64,000 nt of DNA, taken from an uncultured Lachnospiraceae bacterium. Its GTDB lineage: Bacteria > Bacillota > Clostridia > Lachnospirales > Lachnospiraceae. Of this stretch, positions 18,594 through 26,727 are shown piece after piece. Within the stretch, counting starts at the first letter, position 1. Each line of letters begins with the position of its first letter. The stretch covers positions 53,282-117,281 of the forward strand of contig CAMFDJ010000007.1 of NCBI GenBank assembly GCA_945949085.1. Reading direction: 5' to 3'. The notes under the pieces are model-generated. The model searched no databases. It saw only the letters and a list, made by a program, of their open reading frames with translations, and had not been told where the DNA came from. The translations under genes were made by a program, and so were the position numbers.

Positions 18594-18656
18594 CCAGACA
18601 TACCTGCTAATGTCCGATCGTTATCCACGATCTATGCGATATTGCCTGCAAGAATT

Positions 18657-19592
18657 CTATGCTGTAATTCGTGTACCTGCTTTTCCCTTCAGTGCTGCCT
18701 GTGTATTGGCAATGGATGTAATGAGCACACTGCCGGACGGATTTTTCGCAAGATAATCCACTGCAGCTTCAATCTTTGGCAGCATATCCGTCTTTCCGAA
18801 CTGATCCTCCGCAATATAGGCCAACGCATCTGCCACAGTCATATTGGCAATGCCCTCCTGATTCTCCTTGCCGAAATTCTTATATACCATATCCACGCTG
18901 GTCAAAATGATCAGCTCATCAGCCTTCAGATCACATGCCAGCTTACCTGCGATGCAATCCTTTTCAATGACTGCGGAAGCACCCTTATAAGCATGCTGCT
19001 GCTCAATGACAGGAATACCGCCGCCGCCGCAGGCGATCACAATCTGATCGGCATCTGCCAATGTACGGATCGCATCAATCTCTACAATCTTAAGAGGCTT
19101 GGGCGCTGCGACAATACGCTGGAAGCCCTTGCCCGGAATCTCTTCCACATAATTGCCCTTTTTGATCTCAATCTCCGCATCCTCCCGGCTCATATAACGG
19201 CCAATCGCCTTCTGCGGTTCATAAAATGCCTCATCGTAAGGATCTACCGTCACCTGTGTCAGGATAGTGCTGACAGGCTTGGAAATACCACGGCTGATCA
19301 GCTCCGCCTTCAGTGAATTCTGGATATCATATCCGACATATCCCTGACTCATGGCAGAGCAGACACACATGGGTGCCGGTGTATAATCGATATAAATACG
19401 GCGCAGCTCTGTCATCGCCTTATGTATCATGCTGACCTGTGGTCCATTCGAATGCGTAATGGTCAGCTGGTAATCCGCTTCCACCAGATCCGCAAGTGCC
19501 TTTGCGGTATCCTTTACCGCATCCCACTGCTCTTCGATCGTATAACCAAGTGCCTCATGTCCAAGAGATACCACTACCTTTTTTTTGCTCAT
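18657..19592 (-). CDS. arcC: Carbamate kinase
   Basis: 311 residues, the usual length. It interconverts carbamoyl phosphate + ADP with ATP + carbamate (CO2 + NH3) in the cytoplasm. The amino-acid-kinase fold is clear: THSNGPQV (carbamate site), VIACGGGGIPV and the DMVY region near the nucleotide site. The phosphate loop reads SLGHEALG where arginine-pathway enzymes have LGGNAL. No arcA or arcB is near, so it may serve purine, allantoin or agmatine catabolism, or another carbamoyl phosphate source. GAGGG precedes the ATG. Confidence 0.93.
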   Translation of the reverse strand: MSKKKVVVSLGHEALGYTIEEQWDAVKDTAKALADLVEADYQLTITHSNGPQVSMIHKAMTELRRIYIDYTPAPMCVCSAMSQGYVGYDIQNSLKAELISRGISKPVSTILTQVTVDPYDEAFYEPQKAIGRYMSREDAEIEIKKGNYVEEIPGKGFQRIVAAPKPLKIVEIDAIRTLADADQIVIACGGGGIPVIEQQHAYKGASAVIEKDCIAGKLACDLKADELIILTSVDMVYKNFGKENQEGIANMTVADALAYIAEDQFGKTDMLPKIEAAVDYLAKNPSGSVLITSIANTQAALKGKAGTRITA

Positions 19593-19651
19593 ATCAATAC
19601 CCTCTTATCGCCTGATTATTTTCGCTTTTTTCCTTATGCGAATTTGAATTC

Positions 19652-19680
19652 AGTATAGCAAAAAACGCCTGTCTTTTCAA
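19652..19680 (-). promoter_or_regulatory. Sigma-A promoter of arcC, nested in the lspA terminator
   Basis: TTGAAA (19675-19680) and TATACT (19652-19657) with a 17-bp spacer on the minus strand. The -35 lies inside the terminator hairpin of lspA. Confidence 0.75.
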
Positions 19681-19688
19681 GACTGGCG
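19660..19688 (-). terminator. Rho-independent terminator of lspA
   Basis: A nine-base stem with one central mismatch (arms 19666-19674 and 19680-19688) is followed on the minus strand by TTTTTT. It lies about 23 bp after the lspA stop. Confidence 0.8.
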
Positions 19689-19710
19689 CCTACTTTGCCT
19701 ACGCTTATTT

Positions 19711-20166
19711 TCACTTGCCCGCCGGCAGTCCGAGCACCACCAGCATGGCCCCTATCATGATAAAAAAATCAGAAATGTTAAAAATAATATTCCGGAATCT
19801 TTCGTTTTTAACATTAAATCCGAAGTAATCGACGACATAATGGCGTGTCAATCTGTCGCAGGTATTGCTGAAAGCGCCTCCAAGCAGCATTGTCATACCC
19901 GTTTTCATCAAAAGCTGTCCATGCTTGCCAAGCGTCACAAGAAAGACCAGCACACAAAGTACGGTCAATACAATCGAAACCAGTCTGATCACTGCAAAGC
20001 GCTTCTCTCCGAGGCTCAGGAAAGCCCCCTGGTTGTGATGCTTTGTCAGAAACAGTCTCCCACCAAAAATCGGCACTCTGACATGCTCCTGCATCTTCTT
20101 TTCCATGACAAACTTGATGATGGTATCCAGCAGGAAAATAATGCCTGCAACCACTACAAAAACCAT
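19711..20166 (-). CDS. lspA: Lipoprotein signal peptidase (signal peptidase II)
   Basis: 151 residues with four hydrophobic segments. It removes signal peptides from diacylglyceryl-prolipoproteins in the membrane. Conserved motifs are HHNQGAF near residue 44, GGAFSNTCDR (Asn101, Asp104), VVDYF (Asp113) and FNISDFF (Asp133); Asp113 and Asp133 are the predicted catalytic pair. The sequence diverges from typical LspA (SNTCDR in place of GNLIDR). It is last after the subtilase, ClpX-like and HtrA genes, 106 bp behind the subtilase. Confidence 0.88.
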   Translation of the reverse strand: MVFVVVAGIIFLLDTIIKFVMEKKMQEHVRVPIFGGRLFLTKHHNQGAFLSLGEKRFAVIRLVSIVLTVLCVLVFLVTLGKHGQLLMKTGMTMLLGGAFSNTCDRLTRHYVVDYFGFNVKNERFRNIIFNISDFFIMIGAMLVVLGLPAGK

Positions 20167-20272
20167 TTTTGTTTTTCCTTTCTGTTCTTCTGTCAGTTTC
20201 TCTAACTTTTCTTGCCGCTATCAGATACCTTTTATCTCACAGGCATATTCATTTCGCCAATTTGTTGATAAT

Positions 20273-22081
20273 TCATCCCCGCAGTACATCAAATACACCT
20301 GTCAGCGACAACTTGCCATATCCCCAGGTGGGAAGCGGATATTCCTGCCCACTCTCGCGCACAGCGCCACGGATAAAGTAGTTCCGGACTCCCTTGCTGT
20401 TGACAAGAGGATCGCGTTGCCGCGTCACTGCCCATTCCAGAAACTGTGCCGCGCATCCGCCCGCCAGTGCCGTTGCAATGCTCGATCCGCTTCTTTTGCC
20501 AAGCACAGTATCCACATTAATGCCGGGCGCTGAAAGATCAGGCACCTGCAGTCCGAAAAACTGCAGTCCATCCTCCTCATACCCTCTGCCGCTGTCGATG
20601 GCAAAGCTGCCATTTGCCGCATCATAATAGGTTACACTCATAGATTCTGCCAGATATGACGGTTCCGTCATTGTTGCATAAGGGTCCGGTCTCAGGAAGC
20701 TGATCGGTCTATTCACAAAATCCGCGATAGGGAGCCAGGCGTGAAAAACGCCCTCCAGATCTGTCTGCTCCATGTACACCCGGATCGTCCAGATCCCCGC
20801 AAGCGGGCGACCAAAGCGCAATGTGATCAGCTGCTGTGCGCTTGCCCGCTCCACCAGCAGATAATCCAGCCGTACCACAGTCTGGCTATAGATAAAGGAG
20901 TATTCCTGCGTCTGTCCATATCGTATGGGAATACGTGGAATCTCCTCCCCGTCCGGCGAACGCAGGGAGATGGTGTAGATAGCGGGAAGCGATCCCCAAA
21001 TCTCAAGAAAGAAACCCTGTGTATTTTCCGCCACATTGATTTCCATATCTTCATAGGTTCTGTCACCCTGCGGCTGGATCCGCGCCGAAAAATGATGCGC
21101 CTGATTTCCCTCATTTCCACCACCGATCACGATACTCATACCACGCCTGTTGCCAAGGGAGGTCAAAAACCGATCCAGCAGGGAATGGGAGGCATGAGAA
21201 CCCATATTCGTTCCCATCGTGATGCAGATGACCATGGGAAGTCCCAGTTTATCGCTGATATTTCTCAGATATGCCAGACCTGTCATGATATCTGTCTCCG
21301 CATACGCATCTGCTGCAGAAGGAATCTCATAATATTCTCTCAGATACTGCTTTGCCTGCCTGCATTTTACCATGATCAGGTATGCATCCGGCGCACAGGT
21401 AAGTGCAGCGGAGGCTGCTGCCGTCCCATGCCCGATGGTATCAAGGTTGCGATCTATGTTTTCGAGATACTGTGCCTCGCGGGACAGTTCCTGTAACTGA
21501 CTGTCCTCCTGCTCCTGCCTCACGTCCTGCACAAAAGTACTCTGTTGCGCCGGTCCGCTCTCCTTAAGCGGTCTGCTCTGTTGCGGTTGCCCGCTGCCTA
21601 TCAGCAGCCTCTCCCGGTACAAAGTATCACCAAGATACTGCGAACCATACAGAAAGCCCTCCGGGGATATACCGCTTTCATCAGTCTGATCCCAGAGGGC
21701 AAGTATCCTGCTGCTGCCGTCTTCTCTCTGAAAAACGGAAAGTGACGGTCTGATTCCCGTATCGATCATCCCAATCAGCACTTCTTTTCCGGTCAGGGAA
21801 AGCGGCGGATTTTGTGCGCGAAAGCTCCCTGTCTGCTCGTAGGAAACGTCTCCAAGACCGATCTGCAGAAGACCATAGCACTTGGGAATATACGTATAGC
21901 GGTACTGAGAAATACTCAGAGGCTGCGTGTAGACCGACGAGACATATAAAATGCCAAGTCCATCCCCCAGCGGCTGAAAACAGCTCGCCGCCTGCGGTGC
22001 AAATTCCCGGATAAACGCCGGATCATAATCCACCAGAATCTCCACATAGTCCTGCGAAACAATTCTATCCCTGCAATCCAT
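20273..22081 (-). CDS. Subtilisin-like (S8) serine protease, Csp-like, no signal peptide
   Basis: 602 residues. The triad is visible as Asp107 (GMIDTGI), His218 (IGHGTAAAS) and Ser534 (GSSIATA), with oxyanion Asn323 (GGGNEGN). A glutamine-rich insert lies between Asp and His (about 165-205), and a beta-rich, jelly-roll-like insert lies between Asn323 and Ser534, as in Clostridium CspB/CspC. There is no secretion signal. AGGAG seven bases before the ATG at 22081 decides that start over in-frame codons further up. Csp proteins process spore cortex hydrolase; whether this one acts in sporulation is inference. Confidence 0.88.
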   Translation of the reverse strand: MDCRDRIVSQDYVEILVDYDPAFIREFAPQAASCFQPLGDGLGILYVSSVYTQPLSISQYRYTYIPKCYGLLQIGLGDVSYEQTGSFRAQNPPLSLTGKEVLIGMIDTGIRPSLSVFQREDGSSRILALWDQTDESGISPEGFLYGSQYLGDTLYRERLLIGSGQPQQSRPLKESGPAQQSTFVQDVRQEQEDSQLQELSREAQYLENIDRNLDTIGHGTAAASAALTCAPDAYLIMVKCRQAKQYLREYYEIPSAADAYAETDIMTGLAYLRNISDKLGLPMVICITMGTNMGSHASHSLLDRFLTSLGNRRGMSIVIGGGNEGNQAHHFSARIQPQGDRTYEDMEINVAENTQGFFLEIWGSLPAIYTISLRSPDGEEIPRIPIRYGQTQEYSFIYSQTVVRLDYLLVERASAQQLITLRFGRPLAGIWTIRVYMEQTDLEGVFHAWLPIADFVNRPISFLRPDPYATMTEPSYLAESMSVTYYDAANGSFAIDSGRGYEEDGLQFFGLQVPDLSAPGINVDTVLGKRSGSSIATALAGGCAAQFLEWAVTRQRDPLVNSKGVRNYFIRGAVRESGQEYPLPTWGYGKLSLTGVFDVLRG

Positions 22082-22185
22082 GTACATACTCCTGTCCGAT
22101 GATACATCCCCCAAACGGCGGAGACATTTCTACAGTATATGCACCGGCAACATTGTATGTGACGGAAAGATCGAAAGCATTCGTA

Positions 22186-24108
22186 TCATGTATCCTGATT
22201 GCGATCTTCTGGTTGCTCCTTTTGCGTACATAATCTGGGCATATCACCGCTTCTGATCTCAATGCGCGGTCCGCCTGTCCCTTCGATATATTCCTTCGTG
22301 ATCGTCACACGACCGATGTTGTCATCCTTAGGGATCTCATACATGATATCCAGCATGAATTCTTCTATGATGGCACGCAGTGCTCTCGCACCGGTATCCT
22401 TTTCCATCGCCTTCTCGGCAATTGCCTCTATGGCACCGTCATCAAACTGCAGATCCACTTCATCCAGCGCCAGAAGCTTCTGATATTGCTTCAAGATCGC
22501 ATTCTTCGGCTCCTTCAAAATCTTGACGTACATCTCTTTATCCAGAGCATCCAGCGTATAAATGATGGGAAGACGCCCCAGAAACTCCGGAATCATGCCG
22601 AATTTTTTCAGATCCTCCACGGTCACCTTCTTCGTGATATTCTTCTCGTTGTCAAATTCGTCCTTGAGCTGTGCACCGTAACCGATGGAAGTCGTTTTCG
22701 TCAATCTCTGCTTGATGATCTCATCAAGATCCGGGAAAGCACCGCCGCAGATAAACAGAATGTTTCTTGTGTTGATGGTCGTCAGCGGCACCATGGCATT
22801 TTTGCTGTTAGCCCCGACAGGCACCTCCACCTCAGCGCCCTCTAAAAGCTTCAGCATGCCCTGCTGCACAGATTCACCTGAGACATCCCTGGAGGTTGTC
22901 TCCTTTTTCTTGGCAATCTTATCGATCTCATCAATAAAGATGATACCCATCTCTGCGCGTTCTACGTCGTTATCCGCTGCCGCAAGGAGCTTCGATACGA
23001 CGCTCTCAATGTCATCACCGATGTAGCCTGCCTCCGTCAGGGAAGTGGCGTCCGTGATGGCAAGCGGCACATCAAGAAGCTTTGCCAGCGTTTTGACCAG
23101 ATAGGTCTTACCACAGCCTGTCGGTCCGATCATCAGCATATTGGACTTTTCAATCTCAATCTCGTCCATCGTGCTTGTGGCTACACGCTTATAATGATTA
23201 TAAACTGCCACAGAAATTACTTTTTTGGCGTAATCCTGCCCAACCACATAATCGTCCAGCTTTTCCTTGATCTTGTGCGGCGCCGGAATATTTTTGATGT
23301 CCAGCGCAGGCTTTGCATCCTTCTTTTTCTTTTTCAGCTTCTGTTTGTTGGGAATACCACCGTCTCCCCGCAGATCCGCCAGATTGACAAAACTGATCTT
23401 AGGGAATTTTTTGGAAAGATCCTTCAGCTGCGACGGATCCATTTCCATGGTCATATCAAGCATGGCAGGGTCCAGCATCCCCTGATAATCAAACTGGCTG
23501 ACCGTATCCATCGTTTTATGCATACAGTCATTGCAGACGCAAATATTGTTTGGGAGCTTAAACATCTTTCCTGTCACGCGCTCTGTTCTACGGCACATAA
23601 AGCAGACCTGTTCATGATCATCCCCATTCCCATCTGATTCGTCATCTGATTCGTCATCTGATTCCTCATCAATCTCTATCTCTTCCTCTGTTTCATCTTC
23701 TGCTGCCGCGTCATCCGCCTGTGTCTCTTTTCTCTCCACAATCTGCGCATCTTCCTCTCTCACAGGATCTCCTCCCGTCACCTCACGCAGATCGATGAAG
23801 TGCTCCTGCGGCTTAGACGGAGCAGACTCAAGGGCAATATGATCCGCGCTTTCCTCCTCAAGCTCCTCGATTTCTTCCACCTCATCAAGATCCGCAAAAT
23901 CCTCCATATCCGGATCTTCCTCAAGATCATAATCATTTCGGAATTCATCTTCCTCGACATCCACAATGCTTTGATAGCGCGCATTCTTTTCCTTGCCGGG
24001 CATCATATCATCCGATACATCATCGAAATCATCCTCTGAGACCTCCGCGCCTGCGCGTTCCTTTTTTTCTTCCTCATCAAAGAAGATATCCTCTTCATAA
24101 TCAGACAT
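22186..24108 (-). CDS. ClpX-like AAA+ unfoldase with long acidic N-terminal extension
   Basis: 640 residues, about 220 more than normal ClpX. Residues 1-165 are strongly acidic, predicted disordered, with a DESDDESD repeat near 149. A zinc-binding domain follows (C169/C172 and C192/C195), then a lysine-rich linker (258-263) and an AAA+ module: Walker A GPTGCGKT (328-335), pore loop GYIGDD (361), Walker B FIDEID (391), ClpP-docking type IGY loop (475-477) and EFLGRLP with Arg512. All motifs needed for ATP-driven unfolding appear intact, so it may feed ClpP. It lies between HtrA and the subtilase. Probably a paralogue of housekeeping ClpX rather than that gene itself. Confidence 0.9.
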   Translation of the reverse strand: MSDYEEDIFFDEEEKKERAGAEVSEDDFDDVSDDMMPGKEKNARYQSIVDVEEDEFRNDYDLEEDPDMEDFADLDEVEEIEELEEESADHIALESAPSKPQEHFIDLREVTGGDPVREEDAQIVERKETQADDAAAEDETEEEIEIDEESDDESDDESDGNGDDHEQVCFMCRRTERVTGKMFKLPNNICVCNDCMHKTMDTVSQFDYQGMLDPAMLDMTMEMDPSQLKDLSKKFPKISFVNLADLRGDGGIPNKQKLKKKKKDAKPALDIKNIPAPHKIKEKLDDYVVGQDYAKKVISVAVYNHYKRVATSTMDEIEIEKSNMLMIGPTGCGKTYLVKTLAKLLDVPLAITDATSLTEAGYIGDDIESVVSKLLAAADNDVERAEMGIIFIDEIDKIAKKKETTSRDVSGESVQQGMLKLLEGAEVEVPVGANSKNAMVPLTTINTRNILFICGGAFPDLDEIIKQRLTKTTSIGYGAQLKDEFDNEKNITKKVTVEDLKKFGMIPEFLGRLPIIYTLDALDKEMYVKILKEPKNAILKQYQKLLALDEVDLQFDDGAIEAIAEKAMEKDTGARALRAIIEEFMLDIMYEIPKDDNIGRVTITKEYIEGTGGPRIEIRSGDMPRLCTQKEQPEDRNQDT

Positions 24109-24172
24109 CTTACGTTTCTCCTTTTCTATGGCATTCTATTTTCAGTATGCAAAAATCTTTGCAAATATAGTT

Positions 24173-25567
24173 CTATTCTCTTGCTTCAAGCACCGCTGTG
24201 ATTTCTTTCTGCATATATTCATCCTGCTGCAGATTCTCATTGTACACAGCCGTCATAATACCAAGCACCACTTCAGTCCCTGCCTCAGAGCAGTCAAGAA
24301 GCTCTGACAGTTCATCCATGGTTTCAATCTTTTCTCCGTCAAAGGATACAATGATATCGCCCTTTTTCAATCCACATTTTTCAGCCGGAGTTCCTTCGAA
24401 AACCTGTGCGAGATACACACCGATAGGCAGTCCGTATGCCTCATGTACACTTTCCGTTACATTGATGCCGGAAATGCCCAGATATCCCTTTTTGCTCTCA
24501 CTGACCGGAAGTCTTGTCTTTTTACTCATCAGTTCCTCTATGATCGGTTTCGCAGTAGAAATCGGAATGGCATATCCCATTCCCTCTACAGCAGATCCTG
24601 CAATCTTATTGGAATTAATACCAATCACCTGTCCATAGACATTTAATAGTGCCCCACCCGAGTTTCCCGGATTAATGGCCGCATCTGTCTGGATCAAATA
24701 GGCTGTATCACCGTATTCATCCTGCGAATATTCTCTGTTGACAGCACTGATCACGCCGGTCGTCACACTCTGTCCATATCCAAGTGCATTGCCGATGGCT
24801 ATGGCAGGCTCTCCCACCTTCAGTTTGTCGGAATCCCCGAGCGTGGCAATCTTGATGTTTTGTTTGGTTTCCTGCGGCAGATCGGAGAGCTTGACCGCAA
24901 TCACTGCCAGATCCTCATCCGCATCTGTTCCTTTGACAACCGCATCACAGGTGTGTTCGTCAATGAACTGCACTGACAGGGATGTGGAATCTGCGACCAC
25001 ATGATTGTTGGTCACCACCAAAAGCTCATCCTCATTCTCACCGACAATGATGCCTGATCCGCTCCCTTCTTCTTCCTGCGTAAGCTGGTAGCCCCAAAAA
25101 CTCTCTGTTACGGCATAGGTTCCAAAAATGGAAACAACAGACGGCATGACCTCATCCACAACGTTCGTCACATCCGTGACAACTGCCATCTTGTCTGTAT
25201 CTGCCGTGCTCTTAGCAGTCTGCGTAGCATCGATTCCGCCCTCCTGCGTATATGCCTCGCCTTCTTCCTCCGCCGGCATGTTGACCTGCTCCGTATGGGT
25301 AATAGGGTCTGTATTCTCCTCCCCGGTTTCCGGTTGGCTCTTTACCGGAAAAAGACGCAGCATCATGATCATAATGGAGCCGGCACACAAACCAAACAGC
25401 AGTCCCCCTCCTATGATTCCCCATACTTTTCCGGCTTTACCTTTCTTCTTTTTTGTTACCGGCACATGCTCCGCTTGCCCTGCCGGGAAATCTGTCTGCA
25501 TGGTATGTGATTCCGGTCTCTCATAATCCAACGAATCAAAATCCGGATAATTTCCATCCTGATACAT
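24173..25567 (-). CDS. HtrA/DegP-like membrane-anchored S1C serine protease with PDZ domain
   Basis: 464 residues. A cytoplasmic N-terminus (1-45) with KKKKGK precedes one transmembrane helix (about 48-71), an acidic linker, a trypsin-like domain and one PDZ domain (about 365-460). The triad is His189 (TNNHVV), Asp219 (DEDLAV) and Ser303 (GNSGGAL). It would degrade or fold misfolded proteins outside the membrane. AAAGGAG eight bases upstream supports the ATG at 25567 over a TTG at 25585. It heads the proteolysis gene row. Confidence 0.93.
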   Translation of the reverse strand: MYQDGNYPDFDSLDYERPESHTMQTDFPAGQAEHVPVTKKKKGKAGKVWGIIGGGLLFGLCAGSIMIMMLRLFPVKSQPETGEENTDPITHTEQVNMPAEEEGEAYTQEGGIDATQTAKSTADTDKMAVVTDVTNVVDEVMPSVVSIFGTYAVTESFWGYQLTQEEEGSGSGIIVGENEDELLVVTNNHVVADSTSLSVQFIDEHTCDAVVKGTDADEDLAVIAVKLSDLPQETKQNIKIATLGDSDKLKVGEPAIAIGNALGYGQSVTTGVISAVNREYSQDEYGDTAYLIQTDAAINPGNSGGALLNVYGQVIGINSNKIAGSAVEGMGYAIPISTAKPIIEELMSKKTRLPVSESKKGYLGISGINVTESVHEAYGLPIGVYLAQVFEGTPAEKCGLKKGDIIVSFDGEKIETMDELSELLDCSEAGTEVVLGIMTAVYNENLQQDEYMQKEITAVLEARE

Positions 25568-25668
25568 ATCTGATACTCCTTTCAAAATAAGACAATATCG
25601 AACCTACCTGATTATGGAATAGTATATCCAAAGAATGTGAATATTTTGTGGTCTTCTCTCTTTCTGTC

Positions 25669-26604
25669 TTACTTCCAAAAACCCGGACTGGCTGTACATT
25701 TCAGAATCACCTTTCGAGGGAGACGTTGATAGCCTTTTCCCAGCCGGTAACCGAGATATTTGCAGCCACTGACCCAGAACAGTCTGCATAGCAAATCCGG
25801 CCGCCCCTTTCTGCATAGCCAGACGGCAGTCTTCTTGATCATCGCCATTCCTTCCGACTCCGACGATACAGCCTCGAACACCTCCGGATGCTGCGCCTGC
25901 GACACACCCAGATCAAAATTGCGCCGAAACTGCTGCATACCCGTATAATTGTGGGAATGGACAACCCTTGCCTGTGCGGCATAAAAAATACTGTAACCGT
26001 TTTCCACAGCCTTTGCTGCATAAACCATATCTTCATTGAAAATCGCCGGCGCAGCAAATCCTCCCAGCTTTTCAAAAATGTCCCGCCGATAAGCCGCACA
26101 CACATCGGAGCAGAAAAATGTCTTGATTCCAAGCTCGCCATAATCCTTTTTACTTTTTTCGCGGCTCTCCTTTGGATAATTGAATTGCCTGGTAAAAATT
26201 TCAATCAGACCAGCGTCCTGCGCTGGAAGCTGCCTGGCATAGCTTACCGCAACATGCGCTCCGGCAAGCGGTGCTATCAGATTTTCAAGCAGATACTGAT
26301 CCGCGGGTATGGCATCCTGTGTCATCATGACAAAATACGGCGACTTTGTCTTTTCTACCGCTGCCTGCCGTGTCCCGGCATGGTCAAACTCCCCGCCGGA
26401 AATGTGCACCACTTCTGCCATCGGGTATTTCTCCGCAAAAGCAACATCCTGCACAAGACTGTCCCAGTAATGTTTTCCCGTATTTACAATCAAAATCCGC
26501 TGAACCTTTACTGTCTGCGCCAGCAGGCTGTCCAAAAGCTGCAAAAGACGTTTGTCCGGTTTGTAAGTGGGAATGATGATATCTATTGCTTCGCCCTCGC
26601 TCAT
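25669..26604 (-). CDS. GT2 glycosyltransferase, rhamnosyltransferase-like
   Basis: 311 residues. GT-A fold start IDIIIPTYKPDKR, then EFDHAGTRQAAV and MTQDAIPAD (DXD-like site), features shared with rhamnosyltransferases of the RfbF/RgpF-associated GT2 group. A later FNEDMVYAAKA supplies the ED acid pair. It should add one sugar, perhaps rhamnose, to a lipid-linked glycan on the cytoplasmic face. GGAAGGA precedes the ATG at 26604; an in-frame codon 63 bp upstream lacks one. Separated from the LCP gene by a terminator, so probably transcribed separately, with a structured leader. Confidence 0.87.
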   Translation of the reverse strand: MSEGEAIDIIIPTYKPDKRLLQLLDSLLAQTVKVQRILIVNTGKHYWDSLVQDVAFAEKYPMAEVVHISGGEFDHAGTRQAAVEKTKSPYFVMMTQDAIPADQYLLENLIAPLAGAHVAVSYARQLPAQDAGLIEIFTRQFNYPKESREKSKKDYGELGIKTFFCSDVCAAYRRDIFEKLGGFAAPAIFNEDMVYAAKAVENGYSIFYAAQARVVHSHNYTGMQQFRRNFDLGVSQAQHPEVFEAVSSESEGMAMIKKTAVWLCRKGRPDLLCRLFWVSGCKYLGYRLGKGYQRLPRKVILKCTASPGFWK

Positions 26605-26683
26605 TTTCCTTCCTCTTTCACTTGTAATTCCGCCTGCTTCACAGCCAACCGCACCTGCAGGCTGCAATTACCCATATACACGC

Positions 26684-26715
26684 AAAGAGGGGCTTCTCTT
26701 AGTGGAAGGCCCCTC
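26684..26715 (-). terminator. Rho-independent terminator after the LCP gene
   Basis: GAGGGGC-CTTC pairs with GAAGCCCCTC with a one-base bulge; a short TTT follows on the minus strand. It lies just after the LCP stop codon. Confidence 0.75.
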
Positions 26716-26727
26716 CCGTTCTTGCCG

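Noticed and set aside
20741..21496. 251-residue plus-strand ORF opposite the subtilase
   Set aside because: Shadow of a subtilase with complete catalytic triad.
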